From: Metellina segmentata
Taxonomy: Eukaryota; Arthropoda; Arachnida; Araneae; Tetragnathidae
Assembly: GCA_947359465.1 (NCBI GenBank)
Contig: OX375874.1
Coordinates: 91,916,172 to 91,980,171 of the forward strand
Length of the DNA stretch: 64,000 bases
Direction: 5' to 3'
This document shows positions 11,085 to 21,722 of this stretch, in pieces. A program made the translations under genes and the position numbers. The notes under the pieces were generated by a model, which made no database searches, was not told where the DNA came from, and worked only from the letters and a program-made list of their open reading frames with translations. Position 1 is the first letter of the stretch, and each line of letters begins with the position of its first letter.

Positions 11085-11530
11085 CTCAATTCACTGTCGA
11101 GCAGCACACCGATAACGCCTATGGTAATGGTGTGGGAAATTATCACTTACAATAGTCGTTTAACTCTAGAACTGATACAAAGTAGTTTATCATAACAACG
11201 GTACGTCCAGAAGATCCTACAACTTGTTATTTTGATTTTCATGTCACTTGTTCAAGTGTCTATTTTATTGTACGAAAAAACTAGGCCACACACGACTCCC
11301 TTCTTCCATAAGTACCTGTGGTGAAGAAACGTTTCATTGGCCAGCGAGATCCCTAGATCTGCCCAACTTTGAATATGTCTGGGGTATGAAAATGTACCAT
11401 CCCCAGAATATAAGGCTGTTCCAGCTGCAGAATGACCTATTTTGCCACATGATCGTATAGGTCTCCATTTCACTCCTTGCCAGGACGTATTATCGGTATG
11501 TATCACCACCTGATGAGGATTAACAACTTA
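11085..11530 (+). pseudogene. Tc1-like transposase remnant, central and C-terminal part
   Basis: In changing frames the sequence reads FTVEQHT, then MVWEIITYNSRLTLELIQSS, then QRYVQKILQLV and KTRPHTT, followed by LDLPNFEYVWGMK. These align in order with the Tc1 core blocks VMVWGAIxYNSRSPL, AQRYVxxILxPVVLPF, QQDNARPHT and SPDLNPIExVWDM. The second catalytic Asp is lost (EKTRPH instead of QDNARPH) and the SPDLNPIE block is mutated. The copy is non-functional. Element ends could not be placed. Confidence 0.6.
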
Positions 11531-11531
11531 T

Positions 11532-12040
11532 TTATCACCTTGCTGATGAAATTCGAAAACAATAAATATCCTTCTAGATTTGATATTGTGATGATTTATC
11601 TCTTTTACAACACACATACTACTGTGAAAGTCATATTATTTGAGTCACCTTTACTAATGAACAACTTTACATTCCAACCATCTATTATAAAAAGAAAACT
11701 TGGTTTCACACATTGAATTCCTCTTACTTTTATGATACACTTATGCTAATTAATTTTAAATAATTAGTTGGCAGCACTGTTGATTTCATAACTCGTCATA
11801 TAGTAGCCATCTTTTGTTAGTGCTTGCAGTCACATTGTTCAATTTTATTTATTGAGGTTATTTGAAAGCTTTAAGTGCTTTTGGAGCGTTGTTCTGGTAC
11901 TGTGACGGTAAAATTACTGTTATTTTATGATTTGTATATGATTTATTAACTGTTGCACTGTGTTTCATATGATATTTTTATACTTATCTTGATGGAATTG
12001 ATTTTCACAGTGAGCAAGACCAAAGATATTTCTCAAACGA
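11532..12040. other. Intronic stretch, nothing recognised
   Basis: It lies between two Tc1 remnants of different subfamilies; no homology or structure was seen. Confidence 0.5.
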
Positions 12041-12049
12041 AAATTTCGG

Positions 12050-12960
12050 AAATTCAAACACTTCCATTGAACATTAATTCGTTTCACAGGAAGAGATTAA
12101 ATAAATTGCAAACGTTTCGGGACCATCAGCAGACTGCATAAGAAACTCGATGCAAAAATTGACTTGGCACCGAAGGGTCTGAACAGATGTGGCCAAAAAA
12201 GAAACTCCTTCCCCATGGAACCCCGAAAAGTAATCCTTAAAAAATAAAAAGTATTTTCATGGAAAATAGATGATACCTTGGAGAGTTAATGCAAAAATGA
12301 TGGCATCAGAATATCTCCAATGACATTGGGGTTTGGGCAATGGATTTAGGGTTTTGATGTCACCGATCGGCAAAAATGACCTTACAAAGTCTGAATGAAG
12401 CACAATGGGCCAAAAAACAAAAATGGACAATTAAAGACTGGAAGAGGGTATGTTGATGATTCCCGATGTAAATTTTTTTAATTTTCTGCTCCGATGAACT
12501 ATCAGTTCATATTTTGTCAGACAAAACGAAATTCGTCAGAAGGCTCTCAGGGGGAGATTCAAAGAATATTGCATCATGAAGCAACCCATAGCATCATGAT
12601 ATGATCAGTGAAGGTGTGGGTCACGTGTAAATTATGGAAGGAACAATGAGGTAGGGTCAATATATCAAGGTGCTGGAGACAACGATTTCACATTCATGCA
12701 TGATTCTACTTCTTGTTATGAATCAACAGTAGAAAATTCCTGGGACCGATAAATGAAGGTTCTTAACTGAATACATTTCTCAGGACCTTGTCGCCAACAA
12801 ACGCCAGTTAATAAACTATTTGATTGATGTGTGGCACAAGAATGGTTCACTAAAATTAAACCTTGCCAAAAGCACGCCTAAAAGAATCGAAGTAGTAATT
12901 TGAGCAAAAGGAAAGGAACCAGTAATTGCAGCAAAAGTAGGTGTTACGAAATATTTAAGT
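12050..12960 (+). pseudogene. Decayed Tc1-like transposase, nearly full length
   Basis: Fragments follow Tc1 order: a DHQQTA..ETRCKN segment near the N-terminus, LNEAQWAKKQKWTIKDWKRV leading into the first Asp block, which survives as SDELSVH where the family has SDESRF, then KFVRRLSG, KVWVT, EGTMR, IKVLETTI, and the C-terminus QDLVANKRQLINYLIDVWH, PKRIEVVI, GVTKY. Many stops and frameshifts are present and the DNAPCH/SPD blocks are largely gone. The remnant is different in sequence from the one at 11085-11530, so two Tc1 subfamilies sit side by side. Confidence 0.65.
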
Positions 12961-12961
12961 T

Positions 12962-14183
12962 TAATATAAGACTTTTTAAGTGTATTTTTCGTGGAACATT
13001 TTTATAAATATAGTTTATTGTACAAACCTTTCAATTATTGTTTTATTTTTCATTCGAAGCTCAAAAAGTATCTTTTGTGTGAGTGAAAATTTTACAGTGA
13101 AAATATCACTGCGGCTAACAATTCGATCATCTACTGTAACTTAAATTTCAAATCGAATACTGAATTCGTGGAACAAAGTGTATTCCAGATGGTACACGTC
13201 TCCTTGAGTTAATAAGATAACATAAGTAATATGATGGTTGGTTTTGAATTTTATGGTGAAAAAGGGCCTTTTTGGACCAAGCTGTGCCTAATACAAGACA
13301 CTACCGAGAGAGAAAGTAAAAAATTAAAAAGCAGGGGTTGGCTAGAGTAAAACAGGAAAGAGGACAGACCACTCGGGTACCTCGGGGTGGTGTTGCCCGT
13401 ACACACGTAAAGATGTGCCCCTAGGGCGAAAATAATAAAAATATACTGCCAAATATAAAATTTAATGCAACTAGGTGCACAAAGCCACACGAATGCAAAA
13501 TAAAGAACAATTTTTAACCTTCATTCCATACTAAAATTTCTTATAAATACGTTTTCCTCGCTCAGAGATATACACTCAGAGATTAATTTACGTACCCCAT
13601 CACGAGCTTTCTTCAATGAAAATAAAGAACAAACCCATCAAAACTTCTTTTCATCACTATATTCCTGATATGAATTGAAACACTTTGCTTTGTAAAAAAG
13701 TCCTCGCATTTGCATTCTTTTTCCGCATTAAGGTTACATAAATTTCGATTCTTAAAAAATATCTGTAGTCTGCTGGAAAATCATGTCTACTATCTCTTCA
13801 CATTCATTACGCAAATGTAACCTTGACATTCCAGAAAGGGAAAAATAGATACAAAACAGAAAATTAAAAAAAGATAGATAAATTTGTAGGAGAAAGACAG
13901 GATGTTGGACAAAAGTGGAATCCAGAGACATTCAATGTATAGCTATTGTATTCTTTATATTTTATTGAGTTGAATTAAATAATATATATGTATCGTAGAA
14001 AATGAAGTTTGCGAACAAATAAAGAATGCTACACAGAAGAGTGAAATGCGATACAAGAGAAAGTAGTAAAATATGAAATAAGTTCAAAAGTCTAACTTCT
14101 CAAAAAAAAAGTCTAACTTCTCAAAAAAAGAAAAGTCTGACTCTGTCTTCAAAAGTTCAAGGTGTTAAAAACTGGAGTGCATA
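12962..14183. other. Intronic stretch, nothing recognised
   Basis: The only structure is a short duplicated run (AAGTCTAACTTCTCAAAAAAA) near 14090-14130. The open frame 13251-13490 on the minus strand has no recognisable relative. Confidence 0.5.
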
Positions 14184-14185
14184 TA

Positions 14186-15688
14186 CAGGGTGGTCCCGAA
14201 TTCATGGTACAAACTTTAATGGTAGGTACAGGACATTGTAACAATGATTTATTGTATAGGAATGTATAGTCGCAAGTGACGCGGTGAGGCGAAAACAGGG
14301 GAAATAACGGCCGAAAGGAAAAACAAAGATTTTATTGAAAGCGTTGTTGACAAGTGTCATGTTTACAGTAATTGTTCAAAATTGCGTCCACCAGTATCGA
14401 TACATGCTTGACAGCGTCGGTGGAGCGATTGGCGTACACGTTCAAAGATGCCTGGTATTTCACGCACACCTGCAGCAGCTACAGATAAGCGAGCGACGAG
14501 ATCCTCATCTGAGTCAACTGGAGTCTCATAAACAAGATGCTTTAGATGTCCCCATAAAAAGTAATCGAGGCTCGATAAATCGGGAGATCGGGGTGGCCAA
14601 GGGACTGGTCCACCACGCCCAATCCATCGAGTACCAAACGTGGCATTCAGGTAATTCCGTACATCAATGCTGAAGTGTGCTGGCGCCCCATCGTGCTGAA
14701 ACCACATGCGGTTACGAATGGCGATCGGAACATCATGCAGCAGTTGTGGTAACACTTCTTTCAGAAAAATAAGATAGCTTCCGCCAGTGAGCCGCGTGGG
14801 TAGTAAGTATGGGCCAATCAAAAAGTCGTTCACAATACCAGCCCACACATTAATACTGAAACGTTGTTGAAACGCATGTCGACGCGTTGCATGTGGATTA
14901 TCGGTTGCCCACACATGGGAATTGTGCGCATTAAAGACACCCTCGCGTGAAAATGTCGCTTCATCTGTAAATAGCACATAATCTACGAAATCCGGCTGCA
15001 ACGCACATTGCTGCATCACCCACAGGCAGAAGTTCACGCGGCGAGGATAATCTGCCGGATTCAATGCTTGTACTTTCTGAAAATGGAAGGGGTGTAAGCG
15101 ATTTTCGTTTAACACTCTGCATACAGTCTGATGACTCACACCTACGTCACGCGCAACAGTTCTTGTGCTTGACTCGGGTCTATCAGCCACAATGTTCAAG
15201 ATGCTTTCTTCCAGCCTTGGAGTGCGTACAGCTCTTACTCGACCAGCGTCATGTCTGTTGACGTCGAACGCACCTGTTTCACAAAGTTGACGATGTAACC
15301 GTTGAAAAATTCTATGATCCGGCATTCGTCGATCAGGATACTCCGCGCGATACATTCGTAACGCAGCTCTGCCGTTACCATTTGCACGGCCGTACATGTA
15401 ATGCATGTCTGCTTTTTCTGCATACGTAAAGTCACCCATCGTCTACGGCAGCACAATTGTGAATGGCGCTTTTCCTTACTGCGATGCATCATGTTCAACA
15501 GCGGCTAGACATCTACTGCCCTCTACCGGCAATGATACCAACCGATCACTCCATTTCTCTTTCCTTTTATTTCCCCTGTTTACGCCTCACCGCGTCGCTT
15601 GCGACTATACATTCCTATACAATAAATCATTGTTACAATGTCCTGTACCTACCATTAAAGTTTGTACCATGAATTCGGGACCACCCTG
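14186..15688 (-). mobile_element. Intact DD41D mariner, copy 1 (1503 bp)
   Basis: TA target sites are at 14184-14185 and 15689-15690. The inverted repeats are unusually long for mariner: 121 bp, 14186-14306 and 15568-15688, starting CAGGGTGGTCCCGAATTCAT and differing at very few positions. A single uninterrupted transposase fills most of the interior. Ends, target sites and reading frame are all intact, so the element looks potentially autonomous and young. It lies in the guanylyl cyclase intron on the same strand as the gene. Confidence 0.97.
14363..15439 (-). CDS. Mariner transposase, DD41D type, 358 aa, intact
   Basis: The enzyme would bind the element's inverted repeats and carry out cut-and-paste transposition in the nucleus. 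Residues 1-60 and 80-115 form two helix-turn-helix regions (RTVARDVGVSHQTVCRVL is the second recognition helix region). The DDE/D core has Asp159 (YVLFTDEATFSREG), Asp250 (WFQHDGAPAH) and Asp292 (SPDLSSLDYFLWG). Between the second and third Asp there are 41 residues, so this is DD41D rather than the DD34D of classical mariner, which suggests the rosa-like group. The ATG at 15439 gives a complete N-terminal domain. The C-terminus ends GGRNFEQLL, with the stop just inside the right-hand repeat region. It differs from the 41244-42320 copy at residues 64 (Asp here) and 131 (Tyr here). Confidence 0.95.
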   Translation of the reverse strand: MGDFTYAEKADMHYMYGRANGNGRAALRMYRAEYPDRRMPDHRIFQRLHRQLCETGAFDVNRHDAGRVRAVRTPRLEESILNIVADRPESSTRTVARDVGVSHQTVCRVLNENRLHPFHFQKVQALNPADYPRRVNFCLWVMQQCALQPDFVDYVLFTDEATFSREGVFNAHNSHVWATDNPHATRRHAFQQRFSINVWAGIVNDFLIGPYLLPTRLTGGSYLIFLKEVLPQLLHDVPIAIRNRMWFQHDGAPAHFSIDVRNYLNATFGTRWIGRGGPVPWPPRSPDLSSLDYFLWGHLKHLVYETPVDSDEDLVARLSVAAAGVREIPGIFERVRQSLHRRCQACIDTGGRNFEQLL

Positions 15689-15690
15689 TA

Positions 15691-18671
15691 TACACAAGGG
15701 TACACTAAGAAATGTCAGATTATACTCTCAGTAGGGTTTTTTATTTTGTTAATAAAGTAGTACTGAAAATTAATTATTCTATTAAAAAATCTGTTTGTTT
15801 GAAAATAAAAATACATTTTTAATATATTTGTTTAGTTTTCAAAGTTTTTCGTTAGATGTGGAGTTTTATTTTTTAGCCTGGAGGAAAACATAAAATTTAA
15901 AGCACAAACAAAGAGAATATTTTTAAAGTTTTTGAAACATTGTTTGATTAAGTGTAGATGATATGAATATTTTCCCATAACGCTTGAAATCCCCTTTTGT
16001 CTTAATCTCATCCACAACAATGGTAGGTTAGAAAATAGAACTTCCTACCTAATATGTTCAAGAGAATCGATTGATTTAATGTAAACTTTTTCACTCCACA
16101 CAAAATCGTTTCGAATTCCTTAATTATTAACTGAAAATACTTCAATTTTGTGTAAGAATTTCTCAAATGTCTAATATAAATTATCTTCGAACACTTAAAA
16201 AATAAAACAATACAAATTCCCAAACCCCTTTGATACATTAGCAAAACATTAAAAATGTTAAACATGTTGCCTTGATTATTTATTTCTAACACCCGACCAC
16301 TGACTTCTTCGGCTTTCGGCACTACAAGAGGGGAACTCAAACCTAATGTAAAGGAGCAATCAGTGAATAATCCACTGTTACTTCAAACAGGGACAACCTC
16401 CAACATCCCTGTGCTTACAAACGGGGATTTGAAGACGGGGCCTTCTGGGTGGCACAAACAAGCACTATAACCATCATACCTGTAAAGCGGCAGAACGAAA
16501 AATATGTGTAATATTATCTTGGACGTACAATAAATCCAATTGATGATTACGAAAAAAGAACTTAACGTAGCTTTCAGTTAATTTTATCTTAACATCAATC
16601 TAGATGACACGAGGATTACATACACAAAAGAAAACTTTTGCTGACACAGAATAGAGAAATACACCCAGGTTTGGCAAAAGGACTGCTATGTTTTGTGAAG
16701 ACTCACTGCTGTCTGAGCTCCTAATTGTCCCCAACAGAATATCTGAAAATAACGTGACACACTCTTATCATAAATCTCATCAACGTAGTATCATGGTTTG
16801 GGTTGTCACTATAATTTATCCTACGGTTTATGTTACTAATAACATGTGCCACCATCGACTATCGGAGGAAACAGATAGGGCGGAGTTGCTTTTGTAGGAT
16901 TTCATAAGGGTTAGTTACGTGAGCTAACTAATCAACTCATGCCGCTGGATAATATCTTAAACCAACCAAACATCCATCCCACATTAGGATTATATCATTA
17001 AAAGGTCAATGCGATACACGCCATTACGTCAATGAAATACTGGATATCAATTTGGTTGCTTATTTTCAGTGCCATTTTCGATGAGAAGGTGTTCAATGAC
17101 ATAACATCTCATTTAAAGGATGTAACATACATCTACACAAAGAAAATATCAACACACAGATATTTTCTTGGCATCATGATCCCCAGATCTCTCCTCAAAC
17201 CAAAATACAGTTGGACATTATCGTAATAATAGTTATTGCATAGAAATAAACCAAACATGAAAATATAAGCAAAACTGGGTTTAGTATCAAAGAGAATTGT
17301 TGTAGCAATGCATTTGATAGTAATAAGAATTAATGCAAGCAAAAAGAAATGAAATGCTGTACATAGTTTTGGCTAATTTTGTTTTATTTATAGGTAAAAA
17401 CTCATTAACAAGAATATGGATACTGTATTCATTATAAATGGATTGAACTAAGACATTACATATGAATACACACTTTACCATCAATAGATAGAAGAAATTA
17501 AAAGAGCTTTCAGGAGGTGATATGCACAGTCGTCTAGTTTAATGTTTCCTTACAATACTATTTCAATAGTATTATTTTTAATGGTAAAATGTGTGTAAAC
17601 AGTGAAAATTGATATTCGAATCCATTTTTAAAGAGATATGTACACAGACACAAAAGTACAAATATATATCTCTATTCAATAGATAAGAAAAAAATTTATA
17701 CATGAATTATGTAAGATAAATGTTAAGATATGAAAATGGCTCTTACTATAATTACCTTCAATTAATTGATGACCGGTTTCTAAAGTTAGAAACATTACAA
17801 ACTCAAAGGAGCTAGTATGCTTGTATATTTAAAATTATATGTTATATGCCGCTGAGTAATTCAAATTACTTTGCAGTACAATTCAGTTTTATTTTTACTC
17901 GGGATACTAATTCTAGTCGATTTGTGTAATTAATTAGAAGCTACGTGTGTCAAAATAAGGTGTAGACTTTACCTTGGGTCTAGACATTATCCAATTAGAA
18001 ATTTAAATAATAAATGTTTGCCATTTAGTAACCATAATATTTAAGATTTCGTACGAAAACTTTTATATCCACGGTGTTTGAGTTAATGACTTGCCTATGG
18101 TAATGACTACAAGTTAAATCACATACAACCAAAGCATTACGTCATTTGGAATGAAGCTAAGCGATTAAGATTGCGCGGGTAATTATTTAATTAGAGTTCA
18201 TTTATCATTGTAACGGTTTCAATGAAGCGCATTGTTCAAACAAGAGTTTGTAGTGCCTCAATAATTTAAAAATGTAAGTGGGTCAGGTTCTAATCTTCGT
18301 AGCTCCCTTTTAGTTTATTGTGTTGGCCCACTTGATAGAGCAATGAGTGGAAGACCTCTGTAAATTGTTGGTCTCACACACACACACACACACACAACTT
18401 GGAAAATAAAACCTATCCAACTTAAATTCATGAAAAAAAATATACAATTAATTCAGGATTGATTTATTTTAATAAAGATATTATATAGAAAAAAATGAAT
18501 TCGCATTCCCGTGAAATATTTTTATATTGGCAGTTCCGTTCCGAATGCAAGCAGACCTCCTCTGTACCGAGTTATTGAAAACCCACAGCGGATTAGCCAA
18601 TGACTAGGGAAAGCCTCCTTAGTGAACAACTTGATTCAAATTTGAATATAACTTTATAAGACACACACAAA
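15691..18671. other. Intronic stretch, mostly unrecognised
   Basis: A 22-bp (CA)n run is at 18375-18396. Around 16688-16830 on the plus strand a frame reads SHQRSIMVWVV, faintly like a Tc1 MVWG block, but neighbouring blocks are missing. Otherwise I see nothing. Confidence 0.4.
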
Positions 18672-19098
18672 TGTTACTAGGCCGACAGTTGCAAATCCCT
18701 GTAATATAAAGGATCTGGAGCAGCAAGTGCATAATGCTTGGTATCATTTGGCAAAGGATAGCAAAGGACTCCATTTGATTCCAGGGCATACAGTATTTTT
18801 TTTCCAATGGCGGGCACTATGCATAATACACTTGGTACCATGCACTGGACACCATCCTTGGCCCACAAGGCTGGAAGTGTTAATGGTCATTACTTCCAAT
18901 GGAGGTCACTAAGAACTTGTCCTTTGGCCACTACAAAGCCAGAAGTGATGGACACTTGCGAAGGGGCACCCACTGGGTGGACCGTCATCGTCCCTAACAA
19001 AGGACAGCACAATTTACATCCATGCCCTGAACCCGGATTCAAACCAGGAACCTTCTTATCCAGAGACCAACACCTTGACCGCTAGACCGGTTGTTCGG
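18672..19098 (-). mobile_element. tRNA-derived SINE with a distinct body (family B)
   Basis: Read on the minus strand it opens with a tRNA-like head: CCGGTCTAGCGGTCAAGG (box A region), then GGTTCCTGGTTTGAATCC, whose GGTTTGAATCC is the box B. This head closely matches that of the SINE at 59582-59907. The body after it is unrelated to that SINE and ends near GTCGGCCTAG at 18672. No clear target duplication was found, so borders are approximate. A pol III-transcribed retroposon is the best reading. Confidence 0.6.
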
Positions 19099-19099
19099 A

Positions 19100-20090
19100 A
19101 AAACAGTATATATCTGCATATAACGCCGTCAGAGGGTGCTTTACAACGTAGTAATGTATGACCTTCTTGATGTAGTCGTTCACCTTTATGACCTTTATGA
19201 GGTAAAGCCCAGTTTTAGGACTAAAATAAAGTTCAAATCAATACTAATTAGTAACCTTCCTTTTGTGACGCCATTTTGTGTAAAGAAGCTATCACGAAGA
19301 CAGTGCTTATGCTTTATAACTGGATTGGAATACGGCATCTAGCTTAAGCTGAAGACATGCAGATATTAATGAAATGGTATTGAATGAAGTCTAATGAATG
19401 AAGATGAGATGCAATTTTAGTAAATTATCTTATTACATTAGTGCAAGCATAATTCTTCACTCACACACGAGCAACAATTATTAAAGTTCACAACGAGCAA
19501 CTTAGACACTAAACCGAGACCAAGAATAATGCTTGATGTCAGTCTAGGGCTAGTGTATTGTAGTTAAGTAGAGTTTTGGCAGATTGGTTTAGTACTCCAG
19601 TACTGGTTATAAGCGAAACACTAATATAAATTATCTGATTTGGAGTCAGGTTTGAAGGCCACTCAACGTACAATTGGCTCGCACATCCTTTGCTAACTCC
19701 AATCTCTCATGTTCACTCAGTTATACTAGTGTTAATCACAAAGGAGATTGCTACAATCAGCACACGATAATGTCTCAAATTAATTTTCAGTGTATGGGAC
19801 GCTTTGACGTCATCGACACCAGCTTATTCGCAATCTGAAGGATTTTAGATGATGTAGATCAGTTTCCCAAAGTTTTCCAGCTCGATGTCCCCTTTCCAAA
19901 GATAACTTTTTCGGTGTCAACTTTTGGAAAACTTTTCCGACTAATATTAAATTGCACGTATAGCTGTGCTGACACTAAATTGCATCAAAATATTGTGTAG
20001 TTGTGTGTGTAATTGTAAAATTGTACCAAATTTGAATGCACTATCATGAAATTTTTGTTAAAATTGAAAGTTTGTTCCACGAGAGGATAG
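19100..20090. other. Intronic stretch, nothing recognised
   Basis: No repeat or homology was found. Confidence 0.5.
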
Positions 20091-20091
20091 T

Positions 20092-20165
20092 AGGTAGTTT
20101 AATTTCTGTCGCACTGGAGTAACACAATGGGCTACTCGGGGCAATCCGGGATCAGTCCCGTGAAG
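20092..20165 (-). mobile_element. SINE family A, 3' tail fragment
   Basis: It carries the family A 3' domain in inverted orientation: GTCGCACTGGAGTAACACAA, a GGGCTA..GGGCAA segment, then CCGGGATCAGTCCC. The head is missing. Confidence 0.65.
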
Positions 20166-20604
20166 AAATATTTTTAAAAGGCTAGTTGGAAATAAAATAG
20201 GTTGATATTGAAGTTTTAAATTTCTTTATTGAAATTAAATAACCAAAAAAGAAATTGCACATGATCCCGATAGATAGTTCAAACAGCACAGATTTCCTCA
20301 CTGGACTTTTAACAATCTTCGTATAAGTCGGAAGATTGTGCGCAAATATGTTATTTTTAGACCGATCAGTAGCTTCCATTTTACATAAAATTATTCCCCC
20401 TGCACTGTAGTGAGTGTGTCTGTATGATCAAGCTTATAAGTGTCTGCTTAAAACATTTTTAAGTGACAAATTTTTGTATCTTATTCATACATGCGCAGTA
20501 ATATTACACATTTTATAGCTCACACTTTTGACCCCGAACTATTCCTTTCTGCCAGTATTACCCCCCCCCCCCAATATTCCTTCAGCGCCTAGTTTGGGTA
20601 CGTA
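20166..20604. other. Intronic stretch with a C13 homopolymer
   Basis: A run of 13 C lies near 20560. Nothing else was recognised. Confidence 0.5.
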
Positions 20605-20605
20605 T

Positions 20606-20730
20606 GTAGTGTAATTTACGTCGCCCTGGAGCAACACAACGGGATATTGGTGACGTTCATTGATCAATCCAGAAGAGAAACATCCGATAACAACACCTCA
20701 TTATTTTGATCCACGGTCAGACTTTGGGAA
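20606..20730 (-). mobile_element. SINE family A, 3' half fragment
   Basis: It contains TTTACGTCGCCCTGGAGCAA, CACAACGGGATATTGG, and further in CCACGGTCAGACTT, all in the order of the family A 3' domain. It is diverged and lacks the head. Confidence 0.6.
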
Positions 20731-21617
20731 ACTGATGTATAAATGAAAAGTTTGTGAGATGTCCGGATGATGAGATGTTGGAACGACAATCCAGTGTTGG
20801 CGACCTCTCCTATCATTCTTTTCCGTCTTGGCTTGTTATTGGCAATACTTCTCCAGTTCATAGTTTTGGAAATGTCAAAGTCTATGTCTTCACAGCCAAT
20901 CCAACTAAGTCTTTTTTCTTTCTTTAGTCTTTCTCTGGGCTGATTGCAATTGGTTTGGCCAGAAATATTTTGTTTGTAGGATTCTCCAGCATCAAATTTT
21001 AAATAATCGTGGATTACAATTAATTTAATTTGTCAAATTCGTTCGAAAACGCTAACTAACTAATATTACATTACGAATTTAAGCAATATTAAAACAAAAG
21101 GTGATCCACCAATCAGGCAATCACAATAATTTGACCACATAGTATAAAGTGATTACTCTGTCTCCATTTCTGTATCACTCATCTCTAGAAATGTTCTTGA
21201 TTGTATATATCGATTCTTTCCAGGAAGACACACGCTCCATTCATTTTTCTTGGTTGCATCAGCCTTCTTTCACCAACATTTCATTTTATTATTTATGTTT
21301 CTATAAGTACGTTCGTGTACTATTTTCCCACGCAATGATAGGAGAACTATTATTCTATTTTTAGTCACTAGGTAGGATGTTCATCTATTGGCTTATGTGA
21401 ACGGATGACTGAATAGAACCATTAATGTTTTTAGGTTGACTGATTATTGTGATGTCGATTTGTTCTCTCCTTTGTTACACATTGAAGCCGTTGTTCTGTG
21501 GAGAGAAGAATGACAAACATTCATCAACATCTGTAGCTTTCGGATTGTTCCTTTTAAATACAGGAAAAGATTGTACTGTACTAAAATGTTTAAGCTTTTT
21601 TAAAGGTATTCTAAAAT
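20731..21617. other. Intronic stretch, nothing recognised
   Basis: No homology or repeat was seen. Confidence 0.5.
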
Positions 21618-21722
21618 TATTCTTTTTCTAAAGTTATTATTTTTCTAAAGTTTTTCTTTTTCTAAAGTTACTTGTTTTCTAAAGTTATTCTAAAGTTTAT
21701 TTTTTCTAAAGTTATTTAAAAT
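21618..21722. repeat. Short degenerate array of TTTTTCTAAAGTTA
   Basis: Six to seven imperfect units of a roughly 11-22 bp TTTTCTAAAGTTAT motif. Confidence 0.75.

Noticed and set aside
14335..14673. Plus-strand frame of 112 codons, repeated identically at 41216-41554
   Set aside because: It is the antisense shadow of the two mariner transposases; its duplication only reflects the element copies.
16688..16897. Weak Tc1-like reading (SHQRSIMVWVV)
   Set aside because: Only one block resembles Tc1; no ordered neighbours or terminal repeats were found.
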